Assembly (NCBI GenBank): GCA_002280875.1
Contig: NCEV01000006.1
Coordinates: 123,630 to 187,629, forward strand
DNA length: 64,000 bases
Direction: 5' to 3'
From: Caulobacter sp. 32-67-35
Lineage (GTDB): Bacteria > Pseudomonadota > Alphaproteobacteria > Caulobacterales > Caulobacteraceae
Part shown: one piece after another, positions 35,684 to 43,756 of the stretch
Layout: every line of letters begins with the position of its first letter
How positions within the stretch are numbered: the stretch's first letter is position 1
Made by a program: the position numbers and the translations under genes
Notes under the pieces: generated by a model
The model's database searches: none
Told to the model about the DNA's origin: nothing
The model's input: only the letters and a program-made list of their open reading frames with translations

Positions 35684-35825
35684 CCGTATCGGGTGTCGTG
35701 TCCTCTCGCGGCACGAACTCCGGCGTCGCGGAAACTTCACAAAATTCACTGTCCTGGATTGGGGTCCAGCAACGTCTTCACCGCCGAAGCCGGCGAACGC
35801 GCCGTGCGAATTCGGGGATGACGCA

Positions 35826-38732
35826 ATGACCTTCAAGACCTGGACCTGGCTCGGCTCGGCGTCGGCAGCGGCGCTGATGATGGCCGCCCCAGCCCTCGCG
35901 GCGCCCGCCGCCAATAGCGTCCTGGCCATTCCGGCGGGCGACCTGGCTTCGGCCTTGCCAGCCTTCTCGCGCGCCACGGGCGTTCAGGTCCTGGCCGACC
36001 CGGCCCTGCTGGCGGGCAAGCGCACCGGCGGCGTGGCGGGCGCGCTCAACGCCGAGACCGGCCTGACCCAGCTGCTGCGGGGCACCGGTCTGACCTTCGT
36101 GCGCAGCGGCGGCGCGGCCATTCTTCGCCCCGCCGCCCAGAAGATCTCAACGGCTGCGCGCCCGGCGCCGGCCCCGCGCGTCGAGGGCGCGGCCGCTGCG
36201 GTCGCCCAGTCTCCCCAGGAGGCTGAAAGCACCGTCGAGGAGATCGTGGTGACCGGCGGCTTCGCCAATTCGCTGGCCCGGGCTCTGGCCGACAAGCGCA
36301 AGGCCGCCAACGTCATCGACGCCATCTCGGCCGAGGATATCGGCAAGTTCCCGTCCAACAACATCGCCGAGGCCCTGCAGCGGGTGCCGGGCGTCGCCAT
36401 CACCCGCGACCGGGGCGAAGGCCTGTTCGTGCGCGTTCGCGGCCTGGGCCCCAACTTCCAGATCGTGACCCTGAACGGCCGCAGCGCCGCCGTGAACGAA
36501 AACATGCGCGACAGCGGCCAGAGCGGCCGTCAGTTCCGCTTCGACACCCTGCCGTCCGAGCTGGTGGCCGGTGTCGAGGTGGGCAAGACGCCGCTGGCCT
36601 CGCTGGACGAAGGCGCCATCGGCGGCATCGTCAACGTCAAGACCTTCCGCCCACTGGACCTGGGCAAGACCACCGTCGCCGCCTCGGTCACAGCCAGCCG
36701 GCCGGAGCTGGCCGACCAGACCGATCCGCGCGTCTCGGGCCTGATCAACTGGGTCAATGAAGACAAGAGCTTCGGCGCCCTTCTGGCTCTGGTCTATGAC
36801 CAGCGCACCCTGCGCCAGGACCGCATCACCGGCGTGGGCTGGAGCTATGTCAACACCTCCACCACCCTGGGCAAGAGCCTGGCCGCTCAGGGGATCACCC
36901 TCTATCCCACTGCCATTCGCCCGACGCTGGAGCGCGAGGATCGCGAGCGCAAGGGCCTGGTGTTCTCGGCGCAATATCGCCCGACCGACGCCACCCAGCT
37001 GACCTTTGACGCCAGCTACACCAAGCTCGACGACCACTATGACGAGTTGACCTATTCGGCGGACCAGGGCGTCGCGACACTGGTTCCCGGCTCGGCGGTC
37101 GTCAAGGACGGCGTCCTGACCGGTGGCACGGTGACCTCGACCAGCCAGATCGGCCGCGAGGTCAGCGACCTGGCGCATGACAACCTGATGCTGGCGCTCA
37201 ACATCCGCCAGACGGCGGGCGAGTGGACCCTGTCGGGTGACCTGGCCTATGGCCGCGCCTTCTCGGAGACCTCCAAGCCCATCACCCGCACCCGCCTGCT
37301 GGGGCCGATCGGCCAGACGACCTTCTCGATGACCAAGGCTGATGACGAGGCCGTGCCAAGCGTCAAGCTGCTGACGGCCGACCTGAGCAATCCGGCCCTG
37401 CTGCCGTTCCGCCGCATCGAGTTTCGGACCAACGACTCGACGGACGAGGAAATCGCCCTGCAATTCGACGCCGAGCGGCCGGTGTCGCTGGGGCCGGTGT
37501 CGCGGATCGCCTTCGGCGTGAAGTATCGCGAGCGGGAGCGCGACTACAATCGCGCCGATATCAACTACACCACCAACCTGACCGGCAAGTTCTTCGGCGC
37601 GACCTATTTCGAACCCTTCCCCGTCAGCGACTTCCTTGGCGACGTGGACGGAACCCTGCCCACCACCTGGGCCATGCCCAATCCCGACGCCTTCTGGGTG
37701 CTGGCCGACAAGACGCAGTTGGGCAGGGCTCGCGCCGATCAGCGCAATTCCTACTATGTCTCGGAGGACATCGCCGCCGGCTACGCCCTGGCCGATATCG
37801 ACACGAGCGTGATGAACCTGCCCTTGCGCGGCGAGGTCGGCGTGCGCGCCGCCCAGACCAAGCAGGTCTCGGCCGGCCACGCCGACAATGGTCGGGCGGC
37901 GATTCCCGTCCGCTATGTGAAGACCTATAGCGACGTTCTGCCGACGGCCAATTTCGTGCTGGACCTTTCCGAGACCCTGCAGGCGCGTTTCGCGGCCGCC
38001 AAGGTGATCACCCGGCCTTCCCTGGCTGATCTGGCCCCGCGTCTGACCCTGAACTCGTCGGGCACGGTGCTGACCGCCGTGGGCGGCAATCCGCAATTGC
38101 AGCCTTTCGAGGCCTGGCAGTATGACGCCACCCTGGAATGGTACTTCGCCCCGGGCAGCGCCCTGATCGCCGGCGCCTTCTACAAGGACATCACCACCTT
38201 TGTTTACAACCAGAAGACCAACATCGTGGTCGACGGACAGACCTATCAGCTGACCTCGCCCACCAATGGCGGTCAGGCCACGATCAAGGGCGTGGAGCTG
38301 GCCTATCAGCACCTGTTCAAGAGCCTGCCGGCCCCGTTCGACGGCCTGGGCTTCCTGGCCAACTATACCTACACCGACACCGAGGCGACCTATTCGCCGA
38401 CGCTGAAGGACGAGATGGTCAATGTCGCCAAGAACAGCTTCAACCTGACGGGCTTCTACGAGAAGGACCGCTTCGCGGCGCGCGCCAGCTACAGCTGGGT
38501 CGATGACGTGCTGCAGGACGTTGGCGGGGCCGGCCTCTCGGCGCTGAATGACAGCGCCTTTGGCTCACTGGACGCCAGCGTCAGCTACAAGATCACGCCG
38601 CAGATCACGGCGGCGCTCGAAGCCCAGAACCTGACCAACGCGGCCCAGTGGCAGTTCGTCAAGGGCGGCTGGTTTGGTGGCTACACCCACTATGGCCGCA
38701 CCGTGAGCCTTGGTCTGCGCGCCAAGTTCTAA
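35826..38732 (+). CDS. TonB-dependent receptor with N-terminal signalling (STN) domain
   Basis: 968 aa. Signal peptide to about residue 27 (ALAAPA). An STN signalling domain (about 30-100, ITAGDLASALPAFSRATGVQVLAD-like) follows. A TonB-box-like EEIVVTG, a plug domain (IDAISAEDIGKFPSNNIAEALQRVPGVAI) and a 22-strand-type barrel ending in an aromatic (SLGLRAKF) complete it. Imports a large substrate across the outer membrane; the STN domain signals to the FecR/ECF pair just upstream. With esterase, GH43, GH51 and aldose epimerase next door, the substrate is probably an arabinoxylan oligosaccharide rather than a siderophore. Followed by a strong terminator. Confidence 0.95.
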   Translation: MTFKTWTWLGSASAAALMMAAPALAAPAANSVLAIPAGDLASALPAFSRATGVQVLADPALLAGKRTGGVAGALNAETGLTQLLRGTGLTFVRSGGAAILRPAAQKISTAARPAPAPRVEGAAAAVAQSPQEAESTVEEIVVTGGFANSLARALADKRKAANVIDAISAEDIGKFPSNNIAEALQRVPGVAITRDRGEGLFVRVRGLGPNFQIVTLNGRSAAVNENMRDSGQSGRQFRFDTLPSELVAGVEVGKTPLASLDEGAIGGIVNVKTFRPLDLGKTTVAASVTASRPELADQTDPRVSGLINWVNEDKSFGALLALVYDQRTLRQDRITGVGWSYVNTSTTLGKSLAAQGITLYPTAIRPTLEREDRERKGLVFSAQYRPTDATQLTFDASYTKLDDHYDELTYSADQGVATLVPGSAVVKDGVLTGGTVTSTSQIGREVSDLAHDNLMLALNIRQTAGEWTLSGDLAYGRAFSETSKPITRTRLLGPIGQTTFSMTKADDEAVPSVKLLTADLSNPALLPFRRIEFRTNDSTDEEIALQFDAERPVSLGPVSRIAFGVKYRERERDYNRADINYTTNLTGKFFGATYFEPFPVSDFLGDVDGTLPTTWAMPNPDAFWVLADKTQLGRARADQRNSYYVSEDIAAGYALADIDTSVMNLPLRGEVGVRAAQTKQVSAGHADNGRAAIPVRYVKTYSDVLPTANFVLDLSETLQARFAAAKVITRPSLADLAPRLTLNSSGTVLTAVGGNPQLQPFEAWQYDATLEWYFAPGSALIAGAFYKDITTFVYNQKTNIVVDGQTYQLTSPTNGGQATIKGVELAYQHLFKSLPAPFDGLGFLANYTYTDTEATYSPTLKDEMVNVAKNSFNLTGFYEKDRFAARASYSWVDDVLQDVGGAGLSALNDSAFGSLDASVSYKITPQITAALEAQNLTNAAQWQFVKGGWFGGYTHYGRTVSLGLRAKF

Positions 38733-38758
38733 CCCTGTTCTTTGCGATCCCCTCAACT

Positions 38759-38789
38759 GGCCCGCGCGCGCGTCGCGCGGGCCTTTTTT
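38759..38789 (+). terminator. Rho-independent terminator after the TonB receptor
   Basis: A 10-bp stem (GGCCCGCGCG with CGCGCGGGCC), 5-nt loop and six T residues, 27 bp after the receptor stop codon. Confidence 0.9.
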
Positions 38790-38872
38790 GTGGGAAAGAC
38801 CAGTAATGGGCGGCGCCAGACGCCGCTTCGTGACCGGGCCTTCCGCGACCTGGCTGCACCCGGCGCGGAGGC

Positions 38873-39865
38873 TTATCGCGCCGGAGCGCCGTTCGGGGCG
38901 AGCCCCTTGGGCTTCAGCATGCCGTGCATGCCGATCCACCGCACATAGGCGTCGAACCAGCCCGTGCTCGTGGTGGTCTTCTGATACATCCCAAAGCCAT
39001 GGCCGCCCTGCTCATACAGGTGGAATTCCACGGGGCGTTTGGCCGCCCTCCAGCTGTCGATCAGCCCAAAGCCGCTATTGGCGAAGAACGGATCGTCGGC
39101 GGCCAGCGCCACGAACATCGGCGGCGCCTCGGCGGGGACGGTCACCGCCGTCAGCGGACCATAGACCAGGCCGATGAAGGCGGGCTTGGCGTCCTCTCCG
39201 GCCAGGGTGGTCGCCAGGGTCAGCATGGCCCCGGCCGAGAAGCCGATCATGCCGACGCGGTCCGGATCGACCCGCCACTCAGCCGCGCGCTGACGCACCA
39301 GCGCGAAGGCCGCCCGGGAGTCGGCAATCTGAGGGGCCAGGCCGGCCATGGCCGCCTCGGGGCTGGGGCGCGGCGGCCTGGCGGTGGCCGAGAACATCTC
39401 GGTCATCGAGCGCTCGAACCCTGGCATGTCGGCCGGCGTCTGGTTCAGCCTGTATTTCAGCACGAAGGCGGCCACCCCCTTGTCGGCGAGCGCGCGGGCG
39501 ACGTCCCAGCCCTCGTTTTCCATCGACAGCGTGCGGAACCCGCCGCCGGGCGCGACGATCACCGCCGCGCCGGTGGCCTTGGCCGGATCGGGGAGGAAGG
39601 GGGTCAGGGTGGCGACCGTGACATTGCGCGAAAAGAGGCTGTTGTACTGCTGATGCCAGGACTCCGACGCCGTCGCGCCCGGCAAGGGGCCCGTGCCCAG
39701 CGTGATGGCGTTTGGCTGCGCAGGAATGGGCGTGGGCGTCATCCTGTCGCTCTGTGCCTGCGCCCCGCCGGCCAGGGCGCAGGCCAGGGCCAGGCCGACG
39801 GCCGCCAGGCGCGTGCGGAGGGGGAAGATCTGGCGGCCAGATTTGTCAAAGCCTGCGTGTTTCAT
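38873..39865 (-). CDS. Secreted alpha/beta-hydrolase, probable carbohydrate esterase
   Basis: 330 aa with a signal peptide (about 1-37, ALAGGAQAQ). Alpha/beta-hydrolase fold: oxyanion loop VIVAPGGGFRTL, nucleophile serine in IGFSAGAML (about residue 210), acid in ALAADDPFF and histidine in EQGGHGFGMY. The family includes bifunctional feruloyl/acetyl xylan esterases. It lies in the GH43/GH51/aldose-epimerase cluster, consistent with removal of acetyl or feruloyl groups from arabinoxylan in the periplasm. The exact ester is not determined. Confidence 0.85.
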   Translation of the reverse strand: MKHAGFDKSGRQIFPLRTRLAAVGLALACALAGGAQAQSDRMTPTPIPAQPNAITLGTGPLPGATASESWHQQYNSLFSRNVTVATLTPFLPDPAKATGAAVIVAPGGGFRTLSMENEGWDVARALADKGVAAFVLKYRLNQTPADMPGFERSMTEMFSATARPPRPSPEAAMAGLAPQIADSRAAFALVRQRAAEWRVDPDRVGMIGFSAGAMLTLATTLAGEDAKPAFIGLVYGPLTAVTVPAEAPPMFVALAADDPFFANSGFGLIDSWRAAKRPVEFHLYEQGGHGFGMYQKTTTSTGWFDAYVRWIGMHGMLKPKGLAPNGAPAR

Positions 39866-39945
39866 GGCGCGTGTTCCTGGGGTTGGTGGGCTGCGCCCGA
39901 CGTACGGGCTGACGACCGGGATCGGCTCCTCGGACGGTTCTGGCC

Positions 39946-41109
39946 TTATTTCGTCGTGGTCAGCCGGAAGACCATGGTGTTGCGATAGGTCTGGCCGGGG
40001 TCCAGACGCGTCGACGCGAACTGCGACTTGTTCGGCGCATCCGGGAAATGCTGCGGCTCCAGAGCGATGCCGTCACCCTGGCGATAGATCTTGCCGCTCT
40101 TGCCGACCGTGGTCCCGTCGATGAAGTTGCCGGCGTAGACCTGCAGGCCCGGCTGGTCGCTGAGAACCTCCAGCACCCGGCCGCTCTTGGGATCGGAAAG
40201 ACGCGCGGCCAGACGCAGGGCGCCGCCGGACTTGCCGTTCAGCACGTAGTTGTGGTCGTAGCCTCGACCCATGACCATCTGGGGATCGCTGGCGTCGCGG
40301 ATCCTGGCTCTCACAGCCGTGGGCTCGCGGAAGTCGAAGGCAGTACCAGCCACGGGTGTGGTCTCGCCGGTCGGGATCAGCTCGGCGTCGACGGGCGAGT
40401 AGCCATCGGCCGGAATGGTCAGAACATTGCCCATCGCCCCGTCGGCCGAGCCTTCGCCCGCCATGTTGAACAGGGCGTGATTGGTCATGTTGACGATCGT
40501 CGGCTTGTCGGTGGTGGCGCCGTAGGTGACCGTCAGATTGTTCTGCTCGTCCAGGGCGTAGGTGGCCGTGGCGTTCAAGGCGCCGGGGTAGCCCTCCTCG
40601 CCATCGGGGCTGAGATAGCCGAAGGTGACCGAAGCCGTCGGGCCAGACTTGGCGTCCAGCACCGTCCAGACGACCTTGTCGAAGCCCTTCACGCCGCCGT
40701 GCAGCGCCGCGACGCCATTGTTGTTCAGCGCCAGCTGGTAGGTCTTGCCGTCGAGCGTGAAGCGGCCCTTGCCGATCCGGTTGGCGAAGCGGCCGACCGA
40801 AGCGCCGAAATAGCTGGCGTTCCTGGCGTAGGCGGCCGCGTCGGCGAAGCCCAGCGCGATATCGGCCGTCTTGCCCGTGCGGTCCGGTGCGATCAGGGCC
40901 TGCAGGGTTGCGCCATAGGTGATGATTGTGGCGCTGACGCCCTGGCCATTGGTCAGGGTGATGGCCTCGACAGCCTCTCCAGATGGCGTGTGGCCAAAGG
41001 GTCGGCGCGTCAGCTCGGCCGCCTGGCCGCTGAGCGGCGCGGCCTGCAGCGCCAGGGCGAGGAGCAAGGCGGATGAAAGCGTGGAAGCGCGCAAGATCAG
41101 TTTCCTCAC
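39946..41109 (-). CDS. Aldose 1-epimerase (mutarotase), periplasmic
   Basis: 387 aa from GTG 41109, preceded by GAGCGGA. The open frame continues to 41178, but that would place the operator at 41153-41163 in the coding sequence. Signal peptide ends QAAELTRRPFG. GalM signatures: YGATLQALIAPDRTGKTADIALGF, NRIGKGRFTLDGKTYQLALNNNGVAALHGG, NHALFNMAG, and YDHNYVLNG; late glutamate region PGLQVYAGNF. Interconverts alpha and beta anomers so that released arabinose or xylose can be oxidised or imported. Divergent from GH43 with a shared 220-bp regulatory region. Confidence 0.9.
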   Translation of the reverse strand: MRKLILRASTLSSALLLALALQAAPLSGQAAELTRRPFGHTPSGEAVEAITLTNGQGVSATIITYGATLQALIAPDRTGKTADIALGFADAAAYARNASYFGASVGRFANRIGKGRFTLDGKTYQLALNNNGVAALHGGVKGFDKVVWTVLDAKSGPTASVTFGYLSPDGEEGYPGALNATATYALDEQNNLTVTYGATTDKPTIVNMTNHALFNMAGEGSADGAMGNVLTIPADGYSPVDAELIPTGETTPVAGTAFDFREPTAVRARIRDASDPQMVMGRGYDHNYVLNGKSGGALRLAARLSDPKSGRVLEVLSDQPGLQVYAGNFIDGTTVGKSGKIYRQGDGIALEPQHFPDAPNKSQFASTRLDPGQTYRNTMVFRLTTTK

Positions 41110-41152
41110 AAGATAATCCGCTCGTTTTGGTCGGCGGTGTTGCCTGCATTTA

Positions 41153-41163
41153 TACTCAGACAA
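41153..41163. promoter_or_regulatory. FadR/GntR-type operator upstream of the aldose epimerase
   Basis: TACTCAGACAA, one base from the TnGTnnnACnA pattern, 44 bp upstream of the epimerase start. The same 11-mer occurs at 41282-41292. A third, weaker copy (ATGTCTGAAAA on the plus strand) lies at 41213-41223. Confidence 0.6.
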
Positions 41164-41268
41164 AATTGCCGCGCGCAATCACTCCAAGCTCTGAATGATA
41201 CCGCTCTCATTGATGTCTGAAAAATTCTCCCCACCGAACACGCGCGTTCAGGGCGTCGTTGACGCCGA

Positions 41269-41292
41269 TTTTCAGACTATATACTCAGACAA
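41269..41292. promoter_or_regulatory. Two adjacent FadR/GntR-type half-sites upstream of GH43
   Basis: TTTTCAGACTA (41269-41279) and TACTCAGACAA (41282-41292) are direct repeats with a 13-bp period, ending 36 bp before the proposed GH43 start codon. Confidence 0.55.
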
Positions 41293-41316
41293 TTAGAGCG
41301 CCTTCCGGGCGCCGCC

Positions 41317-41323
41317 GGGAGGG
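41317..41323 (+). promoter_or_regulatory. Ribosome binding site that decides the GH43 start
   Basis: GGGAGGG is the strongest Shine-Dalgarno sequence in this gap. It lies 4 nt before ATT 41328 and 7 nt before ATC 41331, and no ATG, GTG or TTG is in frame between it and the signal peptide. Confidence 0.6.
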
Positions 41324-41327
41324 TTCC

Positions 41328-42890
41328 ATTATCAGGTCGATCCGCAGCAGAATCCTGGCCGCCGCCGCTGGCCTCGCGCTCGCCGCCGCGACCGCCGCGC
41401 AGGGCCAAGTGTGGCGGTCCGATCTGGGCGATGGAACCTATCGCAACCCGCCGCTCAACGCCGACTATCCCGATCCCGACATCATCCGCGTTGGTGAGGA
41501 TTTCTACTTCGCCTCAACGACCTTTGTGAATACGCCCGGCCTGACCATCCTGCATTCCAGGGATCTGGTGAACTGGGACATCGCCGGTCATGTGATGCCG
41601 CGCCTTGAAGGCAGCCCCAAATATGATCTCGGCGATGGCGGAGACTATCGGCGCGGCGTGTTCGCCCCAAGCCTTCGCCACCACAACGGCCGCTTCTATA
41701 TCGCCGTCACGCCGGTGGGGCAGAACACGCGTATCTATTCCGCCGCCAGCATTGGCGGACCCTGGACCACGCGCGAGCTGGACCGGGAGGCGTTCGACCC
41801 GGGCCTGTTCATCGACAGGGACGGCCGGGCCTTCATCGCCACAGCGGCCGGTTCGGATGGCACGGTCCGTCTGTTGACGCTCAATGCCGACCTCTCGGCT
41901 GTCACCGGCGAGCAGAAGATCCACTATGTGCTGGGCGCGGAGGGCTCCAAGCTGATCCGCCGCGGCGACTGGTATTATCTGTTCAACGCCATTCCCCGGC
42001 GCCTGGCCCTGACCGTGTCGCGGTCCAAAAGCCTGACAGGCCCCTGGGAGACCCGCGAACAGATCGACGACACCACCGGGGGGCACCAGGGGGCCCTGGT
42101 CGATCTGCCGGACGGCGGCTGGTATGGCTTTGTCATGCTGGACGCCGGCGCCATTGGCCGGGTCACCAATATCAGCCCGGTGTTCTGGCGCGACGACTGG
42201 CCGGTGTGGGGCACGCCGGAGGCCCCCGGTCGCGTCCCCGATGTCGCCGCCAAGCCGATCCTGGGCAAGCCCTTCGTCGAGCCGCCCAGCTCGGACGATT
42301 TCGGCGGCTCCACGCTGGGCCGGCAATGGCAGTGGAACCACAATCCCGACGACAGCCGCTGGTCGCTGACCGAGCGTCCCGGCTTCCTGCGGCTGAAGGC
42401 GACGACGAGCCAGGATTTCTGGACCGCCCGCAACACCCTGATCCAGAAAGGTCAGGCGCCCGGCAGTCGCGGCGTGGTCAAGCTGGACGTCCGTGGCCTG
42501 GCGCCCGGCGACGCCTGCGGCTTTGGAACGTTCGGCAAGTTCTCCAACCAGCTGGTGGTGACGCGCACGCCGGAGGGGCGGGGAGCCCTGAGCGCGCGGG
42601 TGGTCGAAAGCGCTGAGGCCGGGCCCCGAACAGAGGCGCGGGGCGAGACGCGCGCCATCCCGCTGACTGATCTGTGGCTGTCGGTCGAAATGGACTTCAA
42701 GACCGACAAGACGGCCCTGGCCTACAGTCTCGACGGCCAGTCGTGGACGGCCATGCCGGGCGACTACCCGCTGGCTTTCGCCTGGCGCACCGGCACCTTC
42801 CAGGGTGAGCAGTTTGGGCTCTTCTGCCACAATCCCGGCGGCGGCGCGGGACGGATCGATGTGGACAGCTTCACGCTGACCCGACCCTAG
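41328..42890 (+). CDS. Glycoside hydrolase family 43, beta-xylosidase/arabinofuranosidase type
   Basis: 520 aa if translation starts at ATT 41328 or ATC 41331 behind GGGAGGG; the ATG at 41259 is in frame but upstream of the operators. Signal peptide IRSIRSRILAAAAGLALAAATAAQGQ. GH43 five-blade propeller: base aspartate in ADYPDPDIIRVGEDFYFASTT; later catalytic acidic residues lie in RGVFAPSLRHHNGRFYIAV and DTTGGHQGALVDL. The C-terminal 200 residues form a beta-sandwich (GGSTLGRQWQWNHNPDDSRWSL). Removes xylose or arabinose from arabinoxylan-type glycans. Divergent from the epimerase, with shared operators. Confidence 0.9.
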   Translation: MIRSIRSRILAAAAGLALAAATAAQGQVWRSDLGDGTYRNPPLNADYPDPDIIRVGEDFYFASTTFVNTPGLTILHSRDLVNWDIAGHVMPRLEGSPKYDLGDGGDYRRGVFAPSLRHHNGRFYIAVTPVGQNTRIYSAASIGGPWTTRELDREAFDPGLFIDRDGRAFIATAAGSDGTVRLLTLNADLSAVTGEQKIHYVLGAEGSKLIRRGDWYYLFNAIPRRLALTVSRSKSLTGPWETREQIDDTTGGHQGALVDLPDGGWYGFVMLDAGAIGRVTNISPVFWRDDWPVWGTPEAPGRVPDVAAKPILGKPFVEPPSSDDFGGSTLGRQWQWNHNPDDSRWSLTERPGFLRLKATTSQDFWTARNTLIQKGQAPGSRGVVKLDVRGLAPGDACGFGTFGKFSNQLVVTRTPEGRGALSARVVESAEAGPRTEARGETRAIPLTDLWLSVEMDFKTDKTALAYSLDGQSWTAMPGDYPLAFAWRTGTFQGEQFGLFCHNPGGGAGRIDVDSFTLTRP

Positions 42891-42902
42891 CCAGCACGGC
42901 GG

Positions 42903-43646
42903 TCACATGGCCGAGCGCGTATCTTCCAGCGCCAGGTCGACCAGTGTCCGCATGGCGGCGCTGGCCGCTTCGGGGTCGCCGGCGACGATCGCGTCACAGA
43001 CCCGGGCGTGATCGGGCACAGGATCGCGGGGCAGGGCGCGCGAGCGCTGCTTGAACTCGGTCGTCCAGCTGACCGCCGCGCTGATGCTGGCGCTCAGGGC
43101 GATCATCGCATTGTTGTGCGTGGCATGTAGCAGGGCGTCGTGGAACGCCCGGTCGGCCGCGCGACCGGCTTCCGTCGCCAATGTGTGGCGGCGCATTCCG
43201 GCCAGGGCGTCCTTCATCGCCTTGATGTCGTCCTTGTCGCGACGCTCGGCGGCGAAGCGCGCGGCGGCGGGTTCGACCACGGCCCGAAGTTCGAACAGGT
43301 CGCGCACGAAGGCCACGTCGGGCTCAGCCGAGAACGCCCAGGCCAGAACCGCAGGATCCAGGATGTTCCAGCGGCTGCGCGGCAGGACGCGCGTGCCGGC
43401 CTTGGGCCGACTTTCCACCAGGCCCTTGGCGGTCAGCACCTGAACCGCCTCGCGATAGGCGCTGCGTGACACGTCCAGCGCCTCGGCGTTAGCGATCTCG
43501 CCGGTCAGCTTTTCGCCGGGCGCGATCTGGCCCGAGACGATCGCCGTGCCCAGATAGTGCGCGATCGCGCCGCGAAGTCGCCGCCCCGAGCCTCTTGCCG
43601 ATCGGGTGATCAGCTTGTCGTCCGGCTCGTCCAACGGCATGGGCAT
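42903..43646 (-). CDS. GntR-family regulator, FadR/FCD subfamily
   Basis: 247 aa from ATG 43646, preceded by AGGAG. N-terminal winged helix: AIVSGQIAPGEKLTGEIANAEALDVSRSAYREAVQVLTAKGLVESRPKAGTRVL. C-terminal all-helical FCD ligand domain (about 105-240) with FELRAVVEPAAARFAAERR, FHDALLHATHNNAM and a late DHARVCDAIVAGDPEAASAAM; the D/H residues are typical metal ligands. Members respond to sugar acids or related metabolites. It lies among the pentose genes, and the 11-bp sites around it match the subfamily operator pattern, so it is the likely repressor of the region. Confidence 0.9.
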   Translation of the reverse strand: MPMPLDEPDDKLITRSARGSGRRLRGAIAHYLGTAIVSGQIAPGEKLTGEIANAEALDVSRSAYREAVQVLTAKGLVESRPKAGTRVLPRSRWNILDPAVLAWAFSAEPDVAFVRDLFELRAVVEPAAARFAAERRDKDDIKAMKDALAGMRRHTLATEAGRAADRAFHDALLHATHNNAMIALSASISAAVSWTTEFKQRSRALPRDPVPDHARVCDAIVAGDPEAASAAMRTLVDLALEDTRSAM

Positions 43647-43756
43647 AGGGCTCCTGGGCTGCATACGCAGTCCTATAAGCGCAAGCACCGCAGCCTTGGC
43701 AAGTTTGTCTGGGCTGACCGGATTCGCGGTTCTGGCGCGGCCTCCCGCCGTCGGCG

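Noticed and set aside
36147-38312. A 721-codon open frame antisense to the TonB receptor
   Set aside because: Shadow of the receptor's codon bias; no motifs or ribosome binding site.
41110-41178. A longer N-terminus for the aldose epimerase
   Set aside because: It would include the operator at 41153-41163; the GTG at 41109 has a ribosome binding site and starts the signal peptide.
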